Positions 1-11,279 are shown, counted from the first letter of the stretch. The stretch: DNA of 64,000 nucleotides from Pisolithus tinctorius (GCA_024663395.1 JANFAH010000030.1:310001-374000), one strand, 5' to 3'. Translations and numbers: made by a program. The notes: generated from the sequence alone by a model not told the origin.

Positions 1-1966
1 CATCGGTCATCACCCAGATAGGCTGACGATCAGGTCCATAATCCAACGGTACTCACGAGTGTGGAGCACACACTGATATGTACTGTTTTACAGTCTCAAA
101 GGTTTGCTGTTCCATGAACGTCCACCTGAAAGGCCTGGTCTCTGTGCTCACTTCGGTGAGCACTCCCAAAGGTACATGGACCTTATAGATATTGTCTGTG
201 AGGTAGCCCACTGACCCTATGAATCCTTTACAGAGTGTGCGATTGGTAGGCACCTTCCAATTCAATATGCGGTTGACCTTCTCTGGGTCCATCTTGATCC
301 CCTCATCGGTGACGACATGCCCAAGGACCTTGACCTCGTTGCAGAGGAATTGCAATTTCTTTTCACTCAGGTAAAGTTTCTCCTTCGTCAGTATCTCCAG
401 TACAATTTTAACATGTCAGATGTGATCCTCCAAGGTATCCGAGTATATGATAATATCATCAAGATACATGTCCAGGAACAAGCCAATATGTTCCCCGAAT
501 ATGTGATTCATCAATGCCTGGTAGGTGGCAGGCACATTACAGTCCCCTTGTTGCATGACTAGGCTGACCATATTGCCATCGGGCATGGTCACTGCCATTC
601 TCTCGACATGTTCAGGTATAACTTGGATCTGCTCATAGGCATCAGTGCCATCTATTATCAAGTGATATGGCTTCCTGGCCACACACTGCAATATACCATC
701 CATATCGGGCATCGGTGATGACAGTTTCCGAGTATTCTTATTACATTCTTGCAAGTCCATGATGATGCGCAACCGAGGATGGTCTCCTGCCTTTGGGATC
801 AGAAGCATGGGGCAGGTATTATGGGCCGTGGTGAGCTCCCATCGTCCCATCTTCAGGTAAGCATTCTTCTTCTCCATCCAAAGTGGTCGTAATGCCTCTG
901 GGCACTTAGAAGGCCACCAAGGGTATATCTTCTTCTCATCGATCAATGGAATCTCGTGATTTATTGCACAGAACGGGGGCAATGCTGTTGCACCGACTTG
1001 TGAGCACAGCAGCTTAGACAAGTCTTGAAGATATCTCCATGCCTTCTCAAGATTTTCATTATATACATCAGTCGCTCTGGACTCTAGTATGGATACCTGT
1101 GACCCTTTCATCTCCATGGGGGTCGCACTGCCGATTACAACTCGCAGTGAGTGCAAACCAACTAGTGCCTTATGTTGGAACAGGAACGGGGTTCCTAATA
1201 TTAGATCGTAGTTTTGGATATTCATTATGTCGAAATGATGCTCGCAATCGATCCCCTGGTATTGGAACTGTACCCTTGCATCAAAGTTTACCTTTGAACG
1301 AGATCCCTGCACTGCCAGCTGGATAGTGAGCGGCTTCTCAAGGGGTATGCGTTTTACTTTAAGCTGTTCTGTGAGGGTCACTGACATGAAGTTGGCGAGC
1401 AAACCCGTATCAATCAATGCATGAGCAGGGTGGCTGTTTATGTGCACCACCACTACCAGGGGTTTCAGAACTCTTCACATAAAATCCTTGGCTACCGCAG
1501 AATTGCGTTGTAATGTCAGCCAGTCAGCAGTCTTGACAGTGGTGCCATTCAAGTGGAGCATATGGCATGGTATGTCCTCATCAGATTTGCCCTGACTGAT
1601 GGCTGGCTCATCCTCAGTGTCATCGAAAACTCGGGTTAGTCCCAGGTCGTTGTCAAGTGGGTCAGGGCCAATCAGGTCCATGCACGCACGTGCTAGCCTT
1701 TTGGCATGCCAACGCATGACGTCAAATTTGCTCGATTCCAAGTTCAGCGCAGGGAGTTCGAAGCACAATGCCATATGGTAATCATATACTTCATACATGA
1801 ATCCATCCTTAATAACACAGGCAAAGCACCTCTGATTCTCTCCCTCAAGCACTTGCATGCTGTAGGTCTCCAGTTTGTCTACAATGGCCTCCTCAAAAGG
1901 TCTGCCCATAGGTGGGGATCTCCATGCCCTTGCTCGCTCTCCTTTGCATAGGTCAGATTTTGCTAC
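1..1966 (-). pseudogene. Gypsy A copy 1: linker, protease and reverse transcriptase
   Basis: This part of the polyprotein carries an aspartic protease signature (ALIDTG, near 1420-1400) and a reverse transcriptase with the YLDD active-site box followed by IIIYS near 450-440, then the start of the connection/RNase H region at the window edge. It aligns residue by residue with the plus-strand family-A copy. Two in-frame TGA codons interrupt one continuous frame. At 1475-1480 the sequence reads ATG TGA where the other copy reads ACG CGA (Thr-Arg). Upstream, at 1967, it is cut by the solo LTR. It cannot yield a full product. Confidence 0.9.
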
Positions 1967-1971
1967 CCCAG

Positions 1972-2773
1972 TGTCATGACCATGACACCAGCGTAAGCCC
2001 CTGACACCTACTCCACCCTCCTCCAACATGTTCCCGCGCTTCTCTGCCCTCCTCCGACGTGTTCCCACGCTCCTCCGACCCTCCTGACACATCCCCACAC
2101 CTCTCCGAGGTCCCCTGTCCATGTTCTGACCAATTCTGCTCAACTCCGCCCTAAGGTTGGTCACGTGGGCTGTCAGACTTGCAGCCCTGCATTCTAGATA
2201 GGGTTACACCCTCGTGTCAGTTTTCTCTGTTCTTCCACTCCTTCAGTATTTACCCTCTCTTCCTCATTGTAGTAGTTTCCTTGTCTCAGTTAAGGTCCCT
2301 GTCGTCCCTACCCTCTATCCCTTGTGTCAGAAGGACTCTAACCCACTATACACTTATTGGTTTACATTCTGTACTGCACTGCCCTTGACCTACATCATAT
2401 ATAAGGCCACGTAGTACTCCGATGTAATCAGTACAAATATCGAATAAAGTCCCCACCTTCGACTCCCTCTCAGTCCCCTCTGGAGTTTCATCTCCACTTC
2501 CTCTGAGCCCGCTCCACCTCTGAAATACGAGGGCTGAGCTCGCACAAAGGGGCAGCGCACTAGCTGAACCCAACGCCCTCTCATCCGACCTTCGACCTCT
2601 GACCTCCAGCTCTGACTCCGAAACTTCCCTTCATACCCCTCTGCTCACTGTTCGTCGAATATCTTGCCACCCAGTGGTCAGATTCGCTTCGGACTTTGAC
2701 TGCTGTACTCCGCAGCCCAACCTGCTCCAACTCCGCCCTAAGAAGGAGCCAGGGGTGTTGTCCGACTTTGACA
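1972..2773 (+). repeat. Solo LTR related to Gypsy C LTRs
   Basis: An 802-bp sequence starting TGTCATGAC and ending TTTGACA, bounded by the 5-bp duplication CCCAG (1967-1971 and 2774-2778). It resembles the Gypsy C LTRs in its start and end, in a TATA-like CATATATAAGG near 2395, and in the stretch around CTCTGAAATACGAGGGCTGA near 2514. No internal region is present, so it is the product of LTR-LTR recombination of a family-C relative that had inserted into Gypsy A copy 1. Removing it and one CCCAG restores the gag-pol linker frame. Open frames inside it are not genes. Confidence 0.9.
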
Positions 2774-2778
2774 CCCAG

Positions 2779-3958
2779 CATGTTCCCCTGTTCTAAACCA
2801 GTACCAGGAGTCAAGGCAAAATGCAGGATTCTTTAATAAAGAAGTCTCAATAGTGATCGCATCGGCAGGGCCTAGTATGTCCTTCTCACTATCAGCAATC
2901 ATGTGTAAACCATCTCCGATAGGGTAGACAAGAAATCGGGTATCCATAAAGGTACTGAGTGAGTTCGGATCGTCCCCAGGGTAGCTTATCCCTGACAGTC
3001 TCTCTACAGCATGCTCTTCCAGCAGTTGTCTGATTCTAGGGCCTATCGAGCCATGTCCCAGAAAGTGCCTTCGATTGTAGACATGCACTCGCATTTCCCC
3101 AACTGGATCACTATCATCGGTGGTGACACTGTCCCTGGAGCTCCCGCCTTCATCATCGCTCCAGATGCTCTCCAACTCAGGCATGTCATCATCATCATCC
3201 CGGACTGTCGGTCTGTGCGTCTCAATGAAATTCACTGACACCGCAGGGTCAGTGTTGGACAATCTAGCCAACTGTTGTTGACACTCGACATCCCCAAAGT
3301 CAACATTGATGCCAAAGCTTGTGACTCCAGGTGGCTTACCTGAGGAGGAGACAGTGTGCCGGTCAGGGCAGTTGTGGGACATGTGCCCCACCTTGTGGCA
3401 GATGAAGCACAGGCCTTCTGCCTTGTGACACTCCTGTTCTCCCTTGCTCAGTTGTGGAGTCTCCTGCTTTCTCTTCTCTTGTCATTTCTCCCACCCTCTG
3501 TCATGTCTGAGTGGTTCGATGGTAGACGTCTCTTTTCGGTGAGTGTCTCCCCTGTACTTTCCCCTTCAGCAGCACTTTCTTCCTTTCCTTGAGGTCTCCG
3601 GCTCACCCACTGTTACAGCTGTGCTGTCAACAGTACATCCTTTGCTTTTCTGATGTCGTGGTCGTCTAACATAGTCCCCTGTGATAGACTGTGCAATCTC
3701 AAGGATTTCGGCAGCAGCAACAACCTTCTTCAAGGTTGAGACCTCAGGGTTCAATTTTTCCTTCCACAAATTGCACTGGATTTCCTTGTGCAAGCCCAAC
3801 CAAAATTTGTGGACTTTGGTACGTTCATCCATTTCTCCAATCATTGTCCATATCTCATTCAATTCGAAGAGGTAATTTTTTTATGGTTTTGGAATTTTGA
3901 TAGTACGACTGGAGTTTTCCCCACTGACACATCCTGAAATCAATTGGGAAGCAATAGT
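2779..3958 (-). pseudogene. Gypsy A copy 1: gag second half and zinc-knuckle region
   Basis: Continuation of gag after the Harbinger insertion. It holds the capsid-like stretch (homologous to the plus-strand copy around 18250-18540), the second half of a CCHC zinc knuckle (GHMSHNCP near 3385-3360), an acidic linker, and the segment ending SWYWFRTGEHAG at the solo-LTR border. Frames are broken around 3400-3560 and 3860-3890 compared with the other copy. Role in an intact element: nucleocapsid and RNA binding. Confidence 0.85.
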
Positions 3959-3961
3959 TAA

Positions 3962-4040
3962 GGCCCTGTTCAGAATGCCAGTTGAAAAATTTTGAAAAAA
4001 AAAAGATACAGAAAATTTCTCTCATGGTGTCACATGACAT
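3962..4040 (+). repeat. Harbinger left terminal inverted repeat
   Basis: About 79 bp matching the right end in inverted orientation, apart from one base in an A-run and two differences. Both differences are CpG in the right repeat and CpA here (CATGG versus CGTGG, ACATGAC versus ACGTGAC). Confidence 0.93.
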
Positions 4041-4117
4041 AGGTTGTGGGAACATGATTAGGTAACCTTGTCCTGTTTGTCACTCCCCTGGGAGTCCTAT
4101 GCAGTGAGCCACCCAAC

Positions 4118-5339
4118 ATGTCCGATTCATCCAGCAATGGATCTAGGCAATCTCTTCGCTCAAGTGGCCTGGTGGATCCTACCATTCTGCAGAATGCTGG
4201 TAAAAGACCTACCTGCACACAAAGCTGTCTCTGGAACATGGAGGAGGAGATTGCTCTCCTTGAATTCTTACTCAAGTCATTGCCTCATGCTGGCGATGGA
4301 GGGTTCAAGGACACAGTTTTTGAGGCAGCAGCAGCTCATTTGAGAGCCAAGTTTCCAGTGTACAAAGGTGCGCCAAAGCATACATTGGCATGCAAAAGCA
4401 AGTACCATGGGGATGTGAGTAGCATCTTATTATTATCTTGCTGTCTAATGTCTTTGTAGCTCAAAAGGACGTATGCTCTTGTGAATGATCTCAGGAGTGC
4501 TTCAGGTTGGACTTGGTCAGACAAGCATGGTTGTGGAATTACAGATGACAATGATCCTCGGTGGCTTGCACAGGTGCAGGTATTGATTGCTCTTATCTAC
4601 CTGCAATCGCACATGCTTACCATAATTGTAGGCTAATTGCAAAGTAGAGAAGTTCAAGAACACCAGGTGGCCTCACCTCCAGCTCATGGACCAGCTCTCG
4701 CCTGGAACAGAGAAGGGCAAATATGTCATCCATCCTCCAAGGGGAAAATCCAAGAAAAAAACAGATACACCCGCCCCTAGCACCCAGTCAACTTCCAACC
4801 AGGTGGCATCAACTTTGCTTTCTCCCTTTGTCATTCCTCAAACTCCCAACACACCAGCATCAAGTTCCCCCGCCCCCTCACTCCCCTCCACGTTCCTTGC
4901 ACCTTCCACAGTCTCCAGTAGCTCCTCGGCACTGACCAGTGTCAGTCATGGAAAATGCAAGATGGTGGACAGTGCAGGCTCTGATGCTGGGTCAGTGTCC
5001 AAGCAGACATGGTCTTGCCTGCTCAGTGAACAGGCAAAGATGCAGATGGAAGGCCAAGATGCATTGCAGCAAATGGTACAAAGTCTCAGTGGCCTTGCTA
5101 CAAGCCCCATGCCCTCTGCACCAGTAAAGACAGCTGCTGAAGAAAGTATGGAGATGGCAACGCTTATTATTAATGCCCTTGATATGCCTCAGCAGGATCA
5201 CTTCGAGATACTTGACTACCTTGCCGCTCCTGGCAATGCAAACCAAATTATTATCTTCAACAAACTTGAGGAGAACATGTGCATCAGGTGGATCCAGTGG
5301 AAGTTGTTACAAGTTTGCAAGTCAGGTAATGTCGTTTGA
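4118..5339 (+). pseudogene. Harbinger Myb/SANT-like DNA-binding protein (three exons)
   Basis: In Harbinger elements this second protein binds the transposon ends and helps bring the transposase into the nucleus. Predicted exons are 4118-4414, 4460-4579 and 4632-5339. Introns 4415-4459 and 4580-4631 have GT-AG ends and keep the frame. Exon 1 has the SANT-like WNMEEEIALLEFLL; exon 2 has the family hallmark SGWTWSDKHGCGI; exon 3 has KFKNTRWPHLQLMDQL, then a Ser/Pro/Thr-rich linker and a C-terminal helical part. The frame looks open from ATG to TGA, so it may be intact, but its element is probably inactive because the partner transposase lost a catalytic residue; I class it as a pseudogene for that reason. 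Confidence 0.75.
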
Positions 5340-5491
5340 GTAGTTTGTCGCAAAGTCTGTATACAATGTAGCATGCATCATCTTTTACTGCAGTTTCTTT
5401 GGACAATATGATGCAATTTGAACGTGATACAATTGGATGTGACTGATGAAAATACATAAACAATACATGAACACTACATAGTACTATCAGT

Positions 5492-6838
5492 TTATGCAGG
5501 TGGAGGTATTCCATGGCAGCAATGCTTGTCCAGATAATCTTCCCACATCGACCGAGCAATCTCCTCACAATGCCGTTCTGCACGCTGCCTCTCTGCAGTA
5601 CTCAGCACCTCACCTCCAAGTTCGGGAAGAAGACTGTCATAGTCGTCTTCCTGGAAATCAATGTCTTCATCAAGGGGGAATATGTCAGGGTCGAACGTTA
5701 CACTGAAGTTATGCAAGGCACAGAGTGCCATTGGAATTCTTGCTTGTACTTCGAGACTGAATTCTGGCATGAGCTGAAGTATATGCCATTGACGTTTCAG
5801 AACTCCAAATATCCATTCGACTACATTCCAAAGAGCAGCATGGCGGAGGTTAAACAGTTCTTGAGGATTTGATGGTCTAGATGAGTGGAGGGGATGAGTC
5901 ATCAGCGACTGAAAGCAAAGTAATGATATCAAGCCCTTACCTCAGTCTCGACTGATGCCACTCCTTCAAGTGGTAACAGACGCCCTGGTATGGTACGAGC
6001 AATGCATCACAGCTACCAAATCCAGCATCAGCCAGCAGATACTTGCCTAGAGGAATGCACAAGTCATTCGTATACTCATCACACCAGAGAGCGGCATCAG
6101 CAACTGAGCCATCCCAGCCACAGAGTGCATATGTAAAGCACAAGTCAAAGTTGCATATGAAGAGGCAGTTTTGAGATAGATACCCCTTGCAGTTCTGCCA
6201 AGTCGCCTGTTCTTCTAGGGGCACATATGCCTGGATATGCGTGCCATTGACAGCACCGATGCAGTCACAAAAAAAAATAAAGCATGGATCACAAGTAATA
6301 GTTTCAGATGGGGGGGTCATCAAATTGGGGAATTTGACTTGCAATGAGTAGAAAGGATTGGATGAAAACTCGACAAGGACAAGTTTGAAGTATCTGAAAA
6401 CTGTACAGCTCCATTATTTCAGATCAAGAATAATATGACTCACTTGGCTACAGTTTCTGGTGTATGTTGAAACCTTTCACCGACATGGTGAGAGGAAAGT
6501 CCAGTGACACAGAAGTAGAGAAAGATAGCGAGTTGTTCTTCAATGGAGATACCATGGCAGCTTCTAGAAAAACTGTGGTCACATAGAATGGATACGAGGG
6601 CTTCAAATTGCTCTTTTTGAATGCCGAGGTTGTTCTTGATGCGCTGCAGATGGCCATCTAGCAGTTTGTAAACCCAGGCTTCACCAGTGAGGATTGAGGT
6701 GTGATAAGGGATCGGTGTAGAAGCAGAAAAAAATAGAAGCTGGTAGTAGTAGCATGCATGGCCAATAAGACATGAAAGTAGGGCCAGAAGACGATGTCGG
6801 CATGCAACCTCGTGTTGAGCGTTGGCATTGGTATCCAT
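5492..6838 (-). pseudogene. Harbinger transposase (DDE_Tnp_4 type, catalytic Asp lost)
   Basis: DDE nuclease that would cut and paste the element. Predicted exons are 6838-6444, 6393-5941 and 5876-5492; introns 6394-6443 and 5877-5940 have GT-AG ends and preserve the frame (VAK-YFK and RLR-PSN across the joins). Landmarks: an N-terminal helix-turn-helix-like region (IEEQLAIFLYFCVTG), first catalytic box CIGAVNGTHI, second box LADAGF, third box VVEWIFGVLKRQW. The family norm for the first box is IDGTHI: here Asp is Asn (codon AAT at 6248-6246 after GTC), a CpG-to-CpA change. The length of about 410 residues is normal. Otherwise open, so recently dead. Confidence 0.85.
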
Positions 6839-6889
6839 AAGGACAGCATTACATGGTTAGCACATAGATCAATATGCTCACATAAACAT

Positions 6890-6967
6890 ATGTCACGTGA
6901 CACCACGAGAGAAATTTTCTGTATCTTTTTTTTTCAAAATTTTTCAACTGGCATTCTGAACAGGGCC
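6890..6967 (-). repeat. Harbinger right terminal inverted repeat
   Basis: Inverted partner of 3962-4040, ending CAGGGCC followed by the TAA target duplication. It keeps the two CpG sites that the left copy has lost. Confidence 0.93.
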
Positions 6968-6970
6968 TAA

Positions 6971-8640
6971 TCAACTCCGTGAAGAAATCTGACAATCTCC
7001 ACTTGTAGGGGTCACTGGATACTTCACATATGTAAAATTCATAAGCCTTGCCCATCAGGTAATGCGATAGGATGAACGTGCATTTCTTAGGTGCCAAGTT
7101 CCCGTCTTCAATGTATGCCATCCCTTCTGTCATGAAACAGTGGAATGTGTGTGGGTTATCTGACCCATCATATTTTGTAGGAGGTATGGGTTTTATCATC
7201 GTCTTACAGCATGACTTTGATCTCTTTTTAGATTTGTGCGACCCCCAACTGTGACCTTTACGTTGTTTGGATCGCCCTCTTTGACAATGTTTCCAACTAC
7301 TCAACAATCTCCCGGAGCTGGATGATGACTCGCTGGAGCTTGAAAGCAAGTCGCTTGAGGTCAATGAGGAATCGTCATCGCTCAAGTCCAAGGAACCGGA
7401 CATTCTCGAGCTGGAGTCGCTATCCAACGATGAGCTGTCATCAGAGCTGCTGGGGCTAGGTTCATCTTTGTCCAAGCTTTCATCACTCGAGGAGTTGTGA
7501 TGATGACGAGACTTTCCCTTTCCTTTCTCCAATCTTTTAGATTGTTTCTTGTTCTTATTTATGCATTTAAACGCAAGGCTGATGTAACTCTTGGGATCCA
7601 CCTGTTTCACAGGCTCCATCGCCCTAGGTGTCTTCTGACATTCTCGCTGCTTATGGTCCTGGTGGATGACCTTGTCCATCATTTCCCTTATGGGGTTCGG
7701 GATGACCTTTGAAGGCTTTGTTGTAGCATTCTTATCTTTTCTCTTATTGTCCGACTTATTCCTTCTTGCGGATTTTTTGACAGGTGCGCAGTCTGAGTCT
7801 CGATGCTCGTCGTCGGTGGTTGTCACACCACTCTTAGTATTTCTTTTCTTAGATGGGCCCAGGATCTCACTCTCGCATTCGTGTGCGAGTCTATTGGCAG
7901 TATTCCATGATGCATATGCTGCACATTGCGCATCCAGGTCTAATTCACCGTCGCTGAGGCCTAATCCTCCCCAATTCCTGGGATCTGGGCCCTTACCTTT
8001 TTGGCCTTTGGGGTAAGTCTCTGAGTCAGACATGCTGTCATCCTGGGTATTTCTTTGTACTGACAAGGACCTTCTTCCGATCCTCTCTCTTTCTTCCAGC
8101 ATCAGATGTCTCTCGGCCTCTTTGACAGCTCGTTCCTGCCCAGGCCTGAGTTTTTCAATATCGCATTTTTTGCGTGACTTCTTGCACACTACTGTGGTCC
8201 ATGATCACTGGTCATCAGGCTCTACTTCAGCCTCACTCGCTATCTGAGGGGAAGGGGCATTGATTTTGATGTCACTAAGTGAGTCTACTACACTGTGAGC
8301 GGGTACCATCACTCTAACAGTGTGTACTTTAGTAGCCTCTGGGAACTTGAAAGTTCTGGGGTACACTGGCAAGGTCATCCTCGAGCTGTAAAGGTCAATG
8401 GTCACACATTCAGGTGCCAGGCTGTTGCTTCTGAATCCTGAACAGACCACGTCGCTGTACTTCCGCACAGTGCTGGTCTTGGGTTTCTCAACAGAGGTGG
8501 TATTGCAACTCCTGACTGGAGTCAGTTTTGATAGCAGAGTTATGTCCATGGTTCCAGCACCAGGCTGGGCCATCGGGCTAGGGGGTAGAGATGCCACCTG
8601 AGTTCGTGTGGCTCGGCGTAAGTTGTATCACGTGTTAGAT
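6971..8640 (-). pseudogene. Gypsy A copy 1: gag first half
   Basis: N-terminal gag region, homologous to 9649-10791 plus 17638-18240 in the complete copy. Visible parts: SLPPSP near the start, a basic/acidic charged region with CKKSRKKC and DERERIGRRSL-like motifs, GKGPDPRNWG, the Lys-rich stretch leading to ECQKTPRAMEP, a long Ser/Asp-rich tract (about 7480-7290), a basic SKKRSKSC patch, and the capsid-like FHCFMTEGMAYIEDG to SDFFTEL, where Harbinger cuts it. An in-frame TGA lies at 8205-8207. This copy retains about 20 bases near 7075-7100 that are missing from the other copy. Confidence 0.87.
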
Positions 8641-8767
8641 GCTTCGATGATTTTTGACATGATACTCACTTCTTGTCTTTACGAGGGATCAGCTTCCAAA
8701 TTGGGAGGGAGGTATCTGGTGGGTGTTATAATCGAGGTTGTTTAGACCGGTATATGCAGGATAAAAA

Positions 8768-9057
8768 TGTGTGACTCCAATGTGAAGTTTTGGGACTTGC
8801 AATGTAGGCACAGTAGAACTTCTTTAGCCACACTACAGGTTATCCAGACATTTGGGTCTGTATTTGTTGTAGGGAAAAGGAGTCCCGTAATCTACGTTTT
8901 ACAAGCCCTTTTATACAGTAGACAGTAGGCACGAAATGTGACAACGTAGATGAGCGGGATGAACAGGATCAGTAAAACTAATGAGAACTAAGTGAATCTG
9001 TCATGGAACAAATAACGCATGAGAAAAACACAACCAATGTCGGGCCGAAACCCTACA
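8768..9057 (-). repeat. 5' LTR of Gypsy A copy 1
   Basis: Diverged relative of the 285-bp family-A LTR. Read on the minus strand it starts TGTAGGGTTTCGGCCCGAC (family: TGTAAGGATTCGGTCCGAC) and ends close to ACATTTTTATCCTGC, matching the family leader ACATATTTTTTTCCTGC. The inner boundary is uncertain by a few bases. The sequence just outside, ATGATGGACGC at 9058, recurs at 33814 in another host copy, which supports this as the outer border. Confidence 0.8.
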
Positions 9058-9233
9058 ATGATGGACGCCGCTGCTGAACCCACTGACACTCACAGGTTGC
9101 CAATCTGAATTGTTACCATTCTACATAGTACTTGTGTGACCGTTCCATGCATTTTGTCGAATCGGGAAAGAAATACGAAGTAATTCTGGCGACGTTGTTG
9201 AAATCGCAGGATTCGATCTCGCGACAAACAACC
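9058..9233 (+). pseudogene. GH3-like gene fragment, host unit 1 (left of Gypsy A)
   Basis: About 100 bp of unrecognised host sequence followed at about 9159 by a degraded piece of a GH3-domain gene. GAAAGAAATACGAAGT and TTGTTGAAATCGCAGGATTC match the exon coding RKYEVVL and VVEIAGF in unit 2 (29215-29300), with some 30 bases deleted between them. GH3 enzymes are adenylate-forming ligases joining amino acids to small carboxylic acids; the role in fungi is unclear. The last five bases, CAACC, are the Gypsy A target duplication, and the gene continues at 25739. Confidence 0.75.
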
Positions 9234-9518
9234 TGTAAGGATTCGGTCCGACACTGTCGACCATATGGTTAGATTTTGTTTTCCTTATGACAGATCTATT
9301 GGTTTCTCATTTATTTGTTTGATCCTACTTAACCCGTACTGATACTCTGACATATTTCGTGCCTAACCTCTACCCTATAAAATAGGCCTTGTAGCGTACT
9401 GTATGGGGACTTCTTTTCTACCTCGAAATAAGACACTATTGTCTGGAAACCCGAGTAGACGAAGAATCCTTCTTGTTGTGCCGCTGTTAAAAGTTCTGCA
9501 CTTCTTATCGGCATTACA
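9234..9518 (+). repeat. 5' LTR of Gypsy A copy 2
   Basis: Starts TGTAAGGATTCGG and ends CGGCATTACA. A TATA box (TATAAAAT, 9376-9383) marks the likely U3 promoter, with transcription expected about 30 bases downstream. I see no tRNA-like primer site directly after the LTR: it is followed by TATTTTTTTCCTGCAAAAC. Confidence 0.97.
9376..9383 (+). promoter_or_regulatory. TATA box in Gypsy A LTR
   Basis: TATAAAAT in the 5' LTR, also present in the 3' LTR near 25596. It is the likely core promoter of the element's RNA. Confidence 0.6.
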
Positions 9519-9648
9519 TATTTTTTTCCTGCAAAACAAGGTCTTACCTCAAACCCAATAACGAACACACCAGATACCTTCTCGACCATTCGCAGAACTG
9601 ATCCGCTGCGAAGACAAGAGTAAGTATCATACACTTGATAAAAAAGAA

Positions 9649-10791
9649 ATGGTTAATACCCCCGCAACTGCCCGCCAAGCTACAAAAGCTCGGGCATCAT
9701 CATTACCTCCTAGCCCATCGACGACTCAGCCTGGTGCTGACATCGCCGATAAGTCTTCGCTCCCAAAACTGACTCCAATAGGAAGTCAATATTCCACCCC
9801 AATCGAAAGGCCCGTCACTGATAACATCCAGAGTTATAGTGACATGGTAAGGACTGGCTCGAGGGACCCAAGCCCGGCGCCCAAAGGAGCTGCCGCTACC
9901 CTCCCTGGCTCGAGAGTAAGCTCGCCAATAGACCCTGGCTCGAGAGCGAGCTCGCCAAATTACCTCGGCTTGAGAGTTACCTCGCCAGAGAATACTGGCT
10001 CGAGGATAGCCTCGCCGATGAATCCCGGTGACGTTGAAGTCCCAGAAGCTGTAAAGGCTCGTGCTGTTAGAGTCTGGGTACCGACTCACGAAGAAAACGA
10101 GAACCTACCCGATAAGGTCCGGTGCGACTCCATCTTCCCTATGAGCGAAATAGATGTTGAGTATGATGACTGGACGGAAGTGAAGTGCAAGAGGTCGCGC
10201 GAGCGACATGCTCATAGCATGCTGAGATCTGATCAAAGAGATGCAATCCGAAAAGCCGAAAGACGACTAACCCCAGATGAGCGGGAGAGAATCCGAAGGA
10301 GGTCGCTATCGACAACGAGGGATAACCCCGATCCTACTACATCCGAAGGCAAAGCGTCCACTACCCGGAGAGATCTCAAAGGGAAAGGACCTGATCCTAG
10401 AAATTGGGGAAACTTAAATTTCAGCGACGGTGAAATAGATACAAATGCGCAACGCGCGGCCCTCGCGTCATGGAACACCTTGAACAAACTGGCAAGTAAG
10501 AGTGACCCCAACCTGACAGGACCAGCGGAAAGGGGTAACCCGGAGGATGCCACATCGGCCAACGAAGACGTCCCCCAGAAGAAGGCCAGTGGGGGTGACG
10601 ATCGTGCTGAATGACTCCCTAAGAAAGAGAAATCAAAGAGAAGGGAAAACACGAAGAAACCCGCTCCTTCGAAGGTTCCTCCCAATCCTGTAAAGGAGAT
10701 GGTGGATAAAGTTGTCCGCCAGGACCATAAGAGGCAGGAATGCCAAAAGACGCCAAGGGCCATGGAACCTGTAAAACAGATAAACCCTAAG
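9649..10791 (+). pseudogene. Gypsy A copy 2: gag N-terminal part
   Basis: Starts at ATG 9649, about 130 bp after the LTR. The N-terminus is Ser/Pro-rich and contains four to five tandem 12-residue repeats of the form GSRxxSPxxP (about 9905-10025). A charged region with CKRSRERH and DERERIRRRSL follows, then GKGPDPRNWG. An in-frame TGA at 10612 (ending RAE) breaks the frame, which otherwise continues through QECQKTPRAMEP to codon AAG at 10789-10791, where Gypsy B is inserted. The frame resumes at 17638 with no shift once Gypsy B and one CTAAG are removed. Confidence 0.88.
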
Positions 10792-11242
10792 TGTTACGCT
10801 CGACCGAAGTCAAGACGTAGGGAGAGCTCAAACGCAGACTAAGGTTTCTACTGAGCAACGGCTGCAGTAACCTCTGTAAATGACAGAGGATTTAAGGCAA
10901 CGCCGGTAAGAACGGTCCCTGTGAGGGGCACTGAGGGCGAAGTTCTGAGAATGCTGCGTATGATTGAGCAGCTCAAGTCTGGGTTTCCAGGACTTGAGCC
11001 GACAGTGTAAATACTATACAGAAACGGACCATGAGGCGTCCGCATGTAACGAGGTAACTACGCCATTGGTTGAGCAATGACGACACATGTCCTAAGCATG
11101 TAACGAGCCAGTAACGCTAGTGGTGGAAATAGAGAGCCGTCGGACCAGAGAGAAGACGGCTCTAAAAGGAAACTAAGTCCAATGGATCACAAACAAGGTA
11201 AACGTACAGCAGAAAAGGAAAAGTCAGGGGTGAAGCGTAACA
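10792..11242 (-). repeat. 3' LTR of Gypsy B
   Basis: 451 bp, near-identical to 17182-17632. The two differences are GACCGAAG versus GACCAAAG and AAATGAC versus AAACGAC. The short open frame inside both LTRs (10848-11045 and 17238-17435) is an LTR by-product, not a gene. Confidence 0.97.
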
Positions 11243-11255
11243 TTACCCCCCTTCT
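11243..11255 (-). promoter_or_regulatory. Polypurine tract of Gypsy B
   Basis: On the minus strand the sequence before the 3' LTR reads AGAAGGGGGGTAA, a purine run suited to priming plus-strand DNA synthesis. Confidence 0.8.
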
Positions 11256-11279
11256 AAGCGTTGAAGTCCCCGACTTCAA

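Larger units (their letters stand above)
3962..6967. mobile_element. PIF/Harbinger DNA transposon
   Basis: A 3006-bp element with terminal inverted repeats starting GGCCCTGTTC and a 3-bp target duplication TAA (3959-3961 and 6968-6970). It has the standard two-gene plan: a Myb/SANT-like protein on the plus strand and a DDE transposase on the minus strand, converging. It is inserted in gag of Gypsy A copy 1; removal restores the sequence for TEL-(I/F)-NYCFPIDF seen in the other copy. The transposase has lost one catalytic acid, so the element is probably dead. Confidence 0.95.
1..9057 (-). mobile_element. Ty3/Gypsy element, family A, degenerate copy 1 (runs off window start)
   Basis: Minus-strand remains of a Ty3/Gypsy retrotransposon, colinear with the complete family-A element at 9234-25738. 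Reading from the right: LTR (8768-9057), leader, gag, zinc-knuckle region, linker, protease, reverse transcriptase. RNase H and integrase would lie beyond base 1. It is broken by a solo LTR at 1972-2773 and a Harbinger transposon at 3962-6967; removing each with one target duplication rejoins the reading frame. In-frame stops at 416-418 and 1475-1477 are both TGA. Not autonomous. Confidence 0.93.

Noticed and set aside
9234..9560. Self-priming in Gypsy A
   Set aside because: No 10-12-base stretch in the LTR near the expected RNA start complements the sequence following the LTR.
9900..10030. Short regularly repeated units resembling a CRISPR array
   Set aside because: They are in-frame 12-residue repeats (GSRxxSPxxP) within gag, with no constant repeat and spacer pattern.
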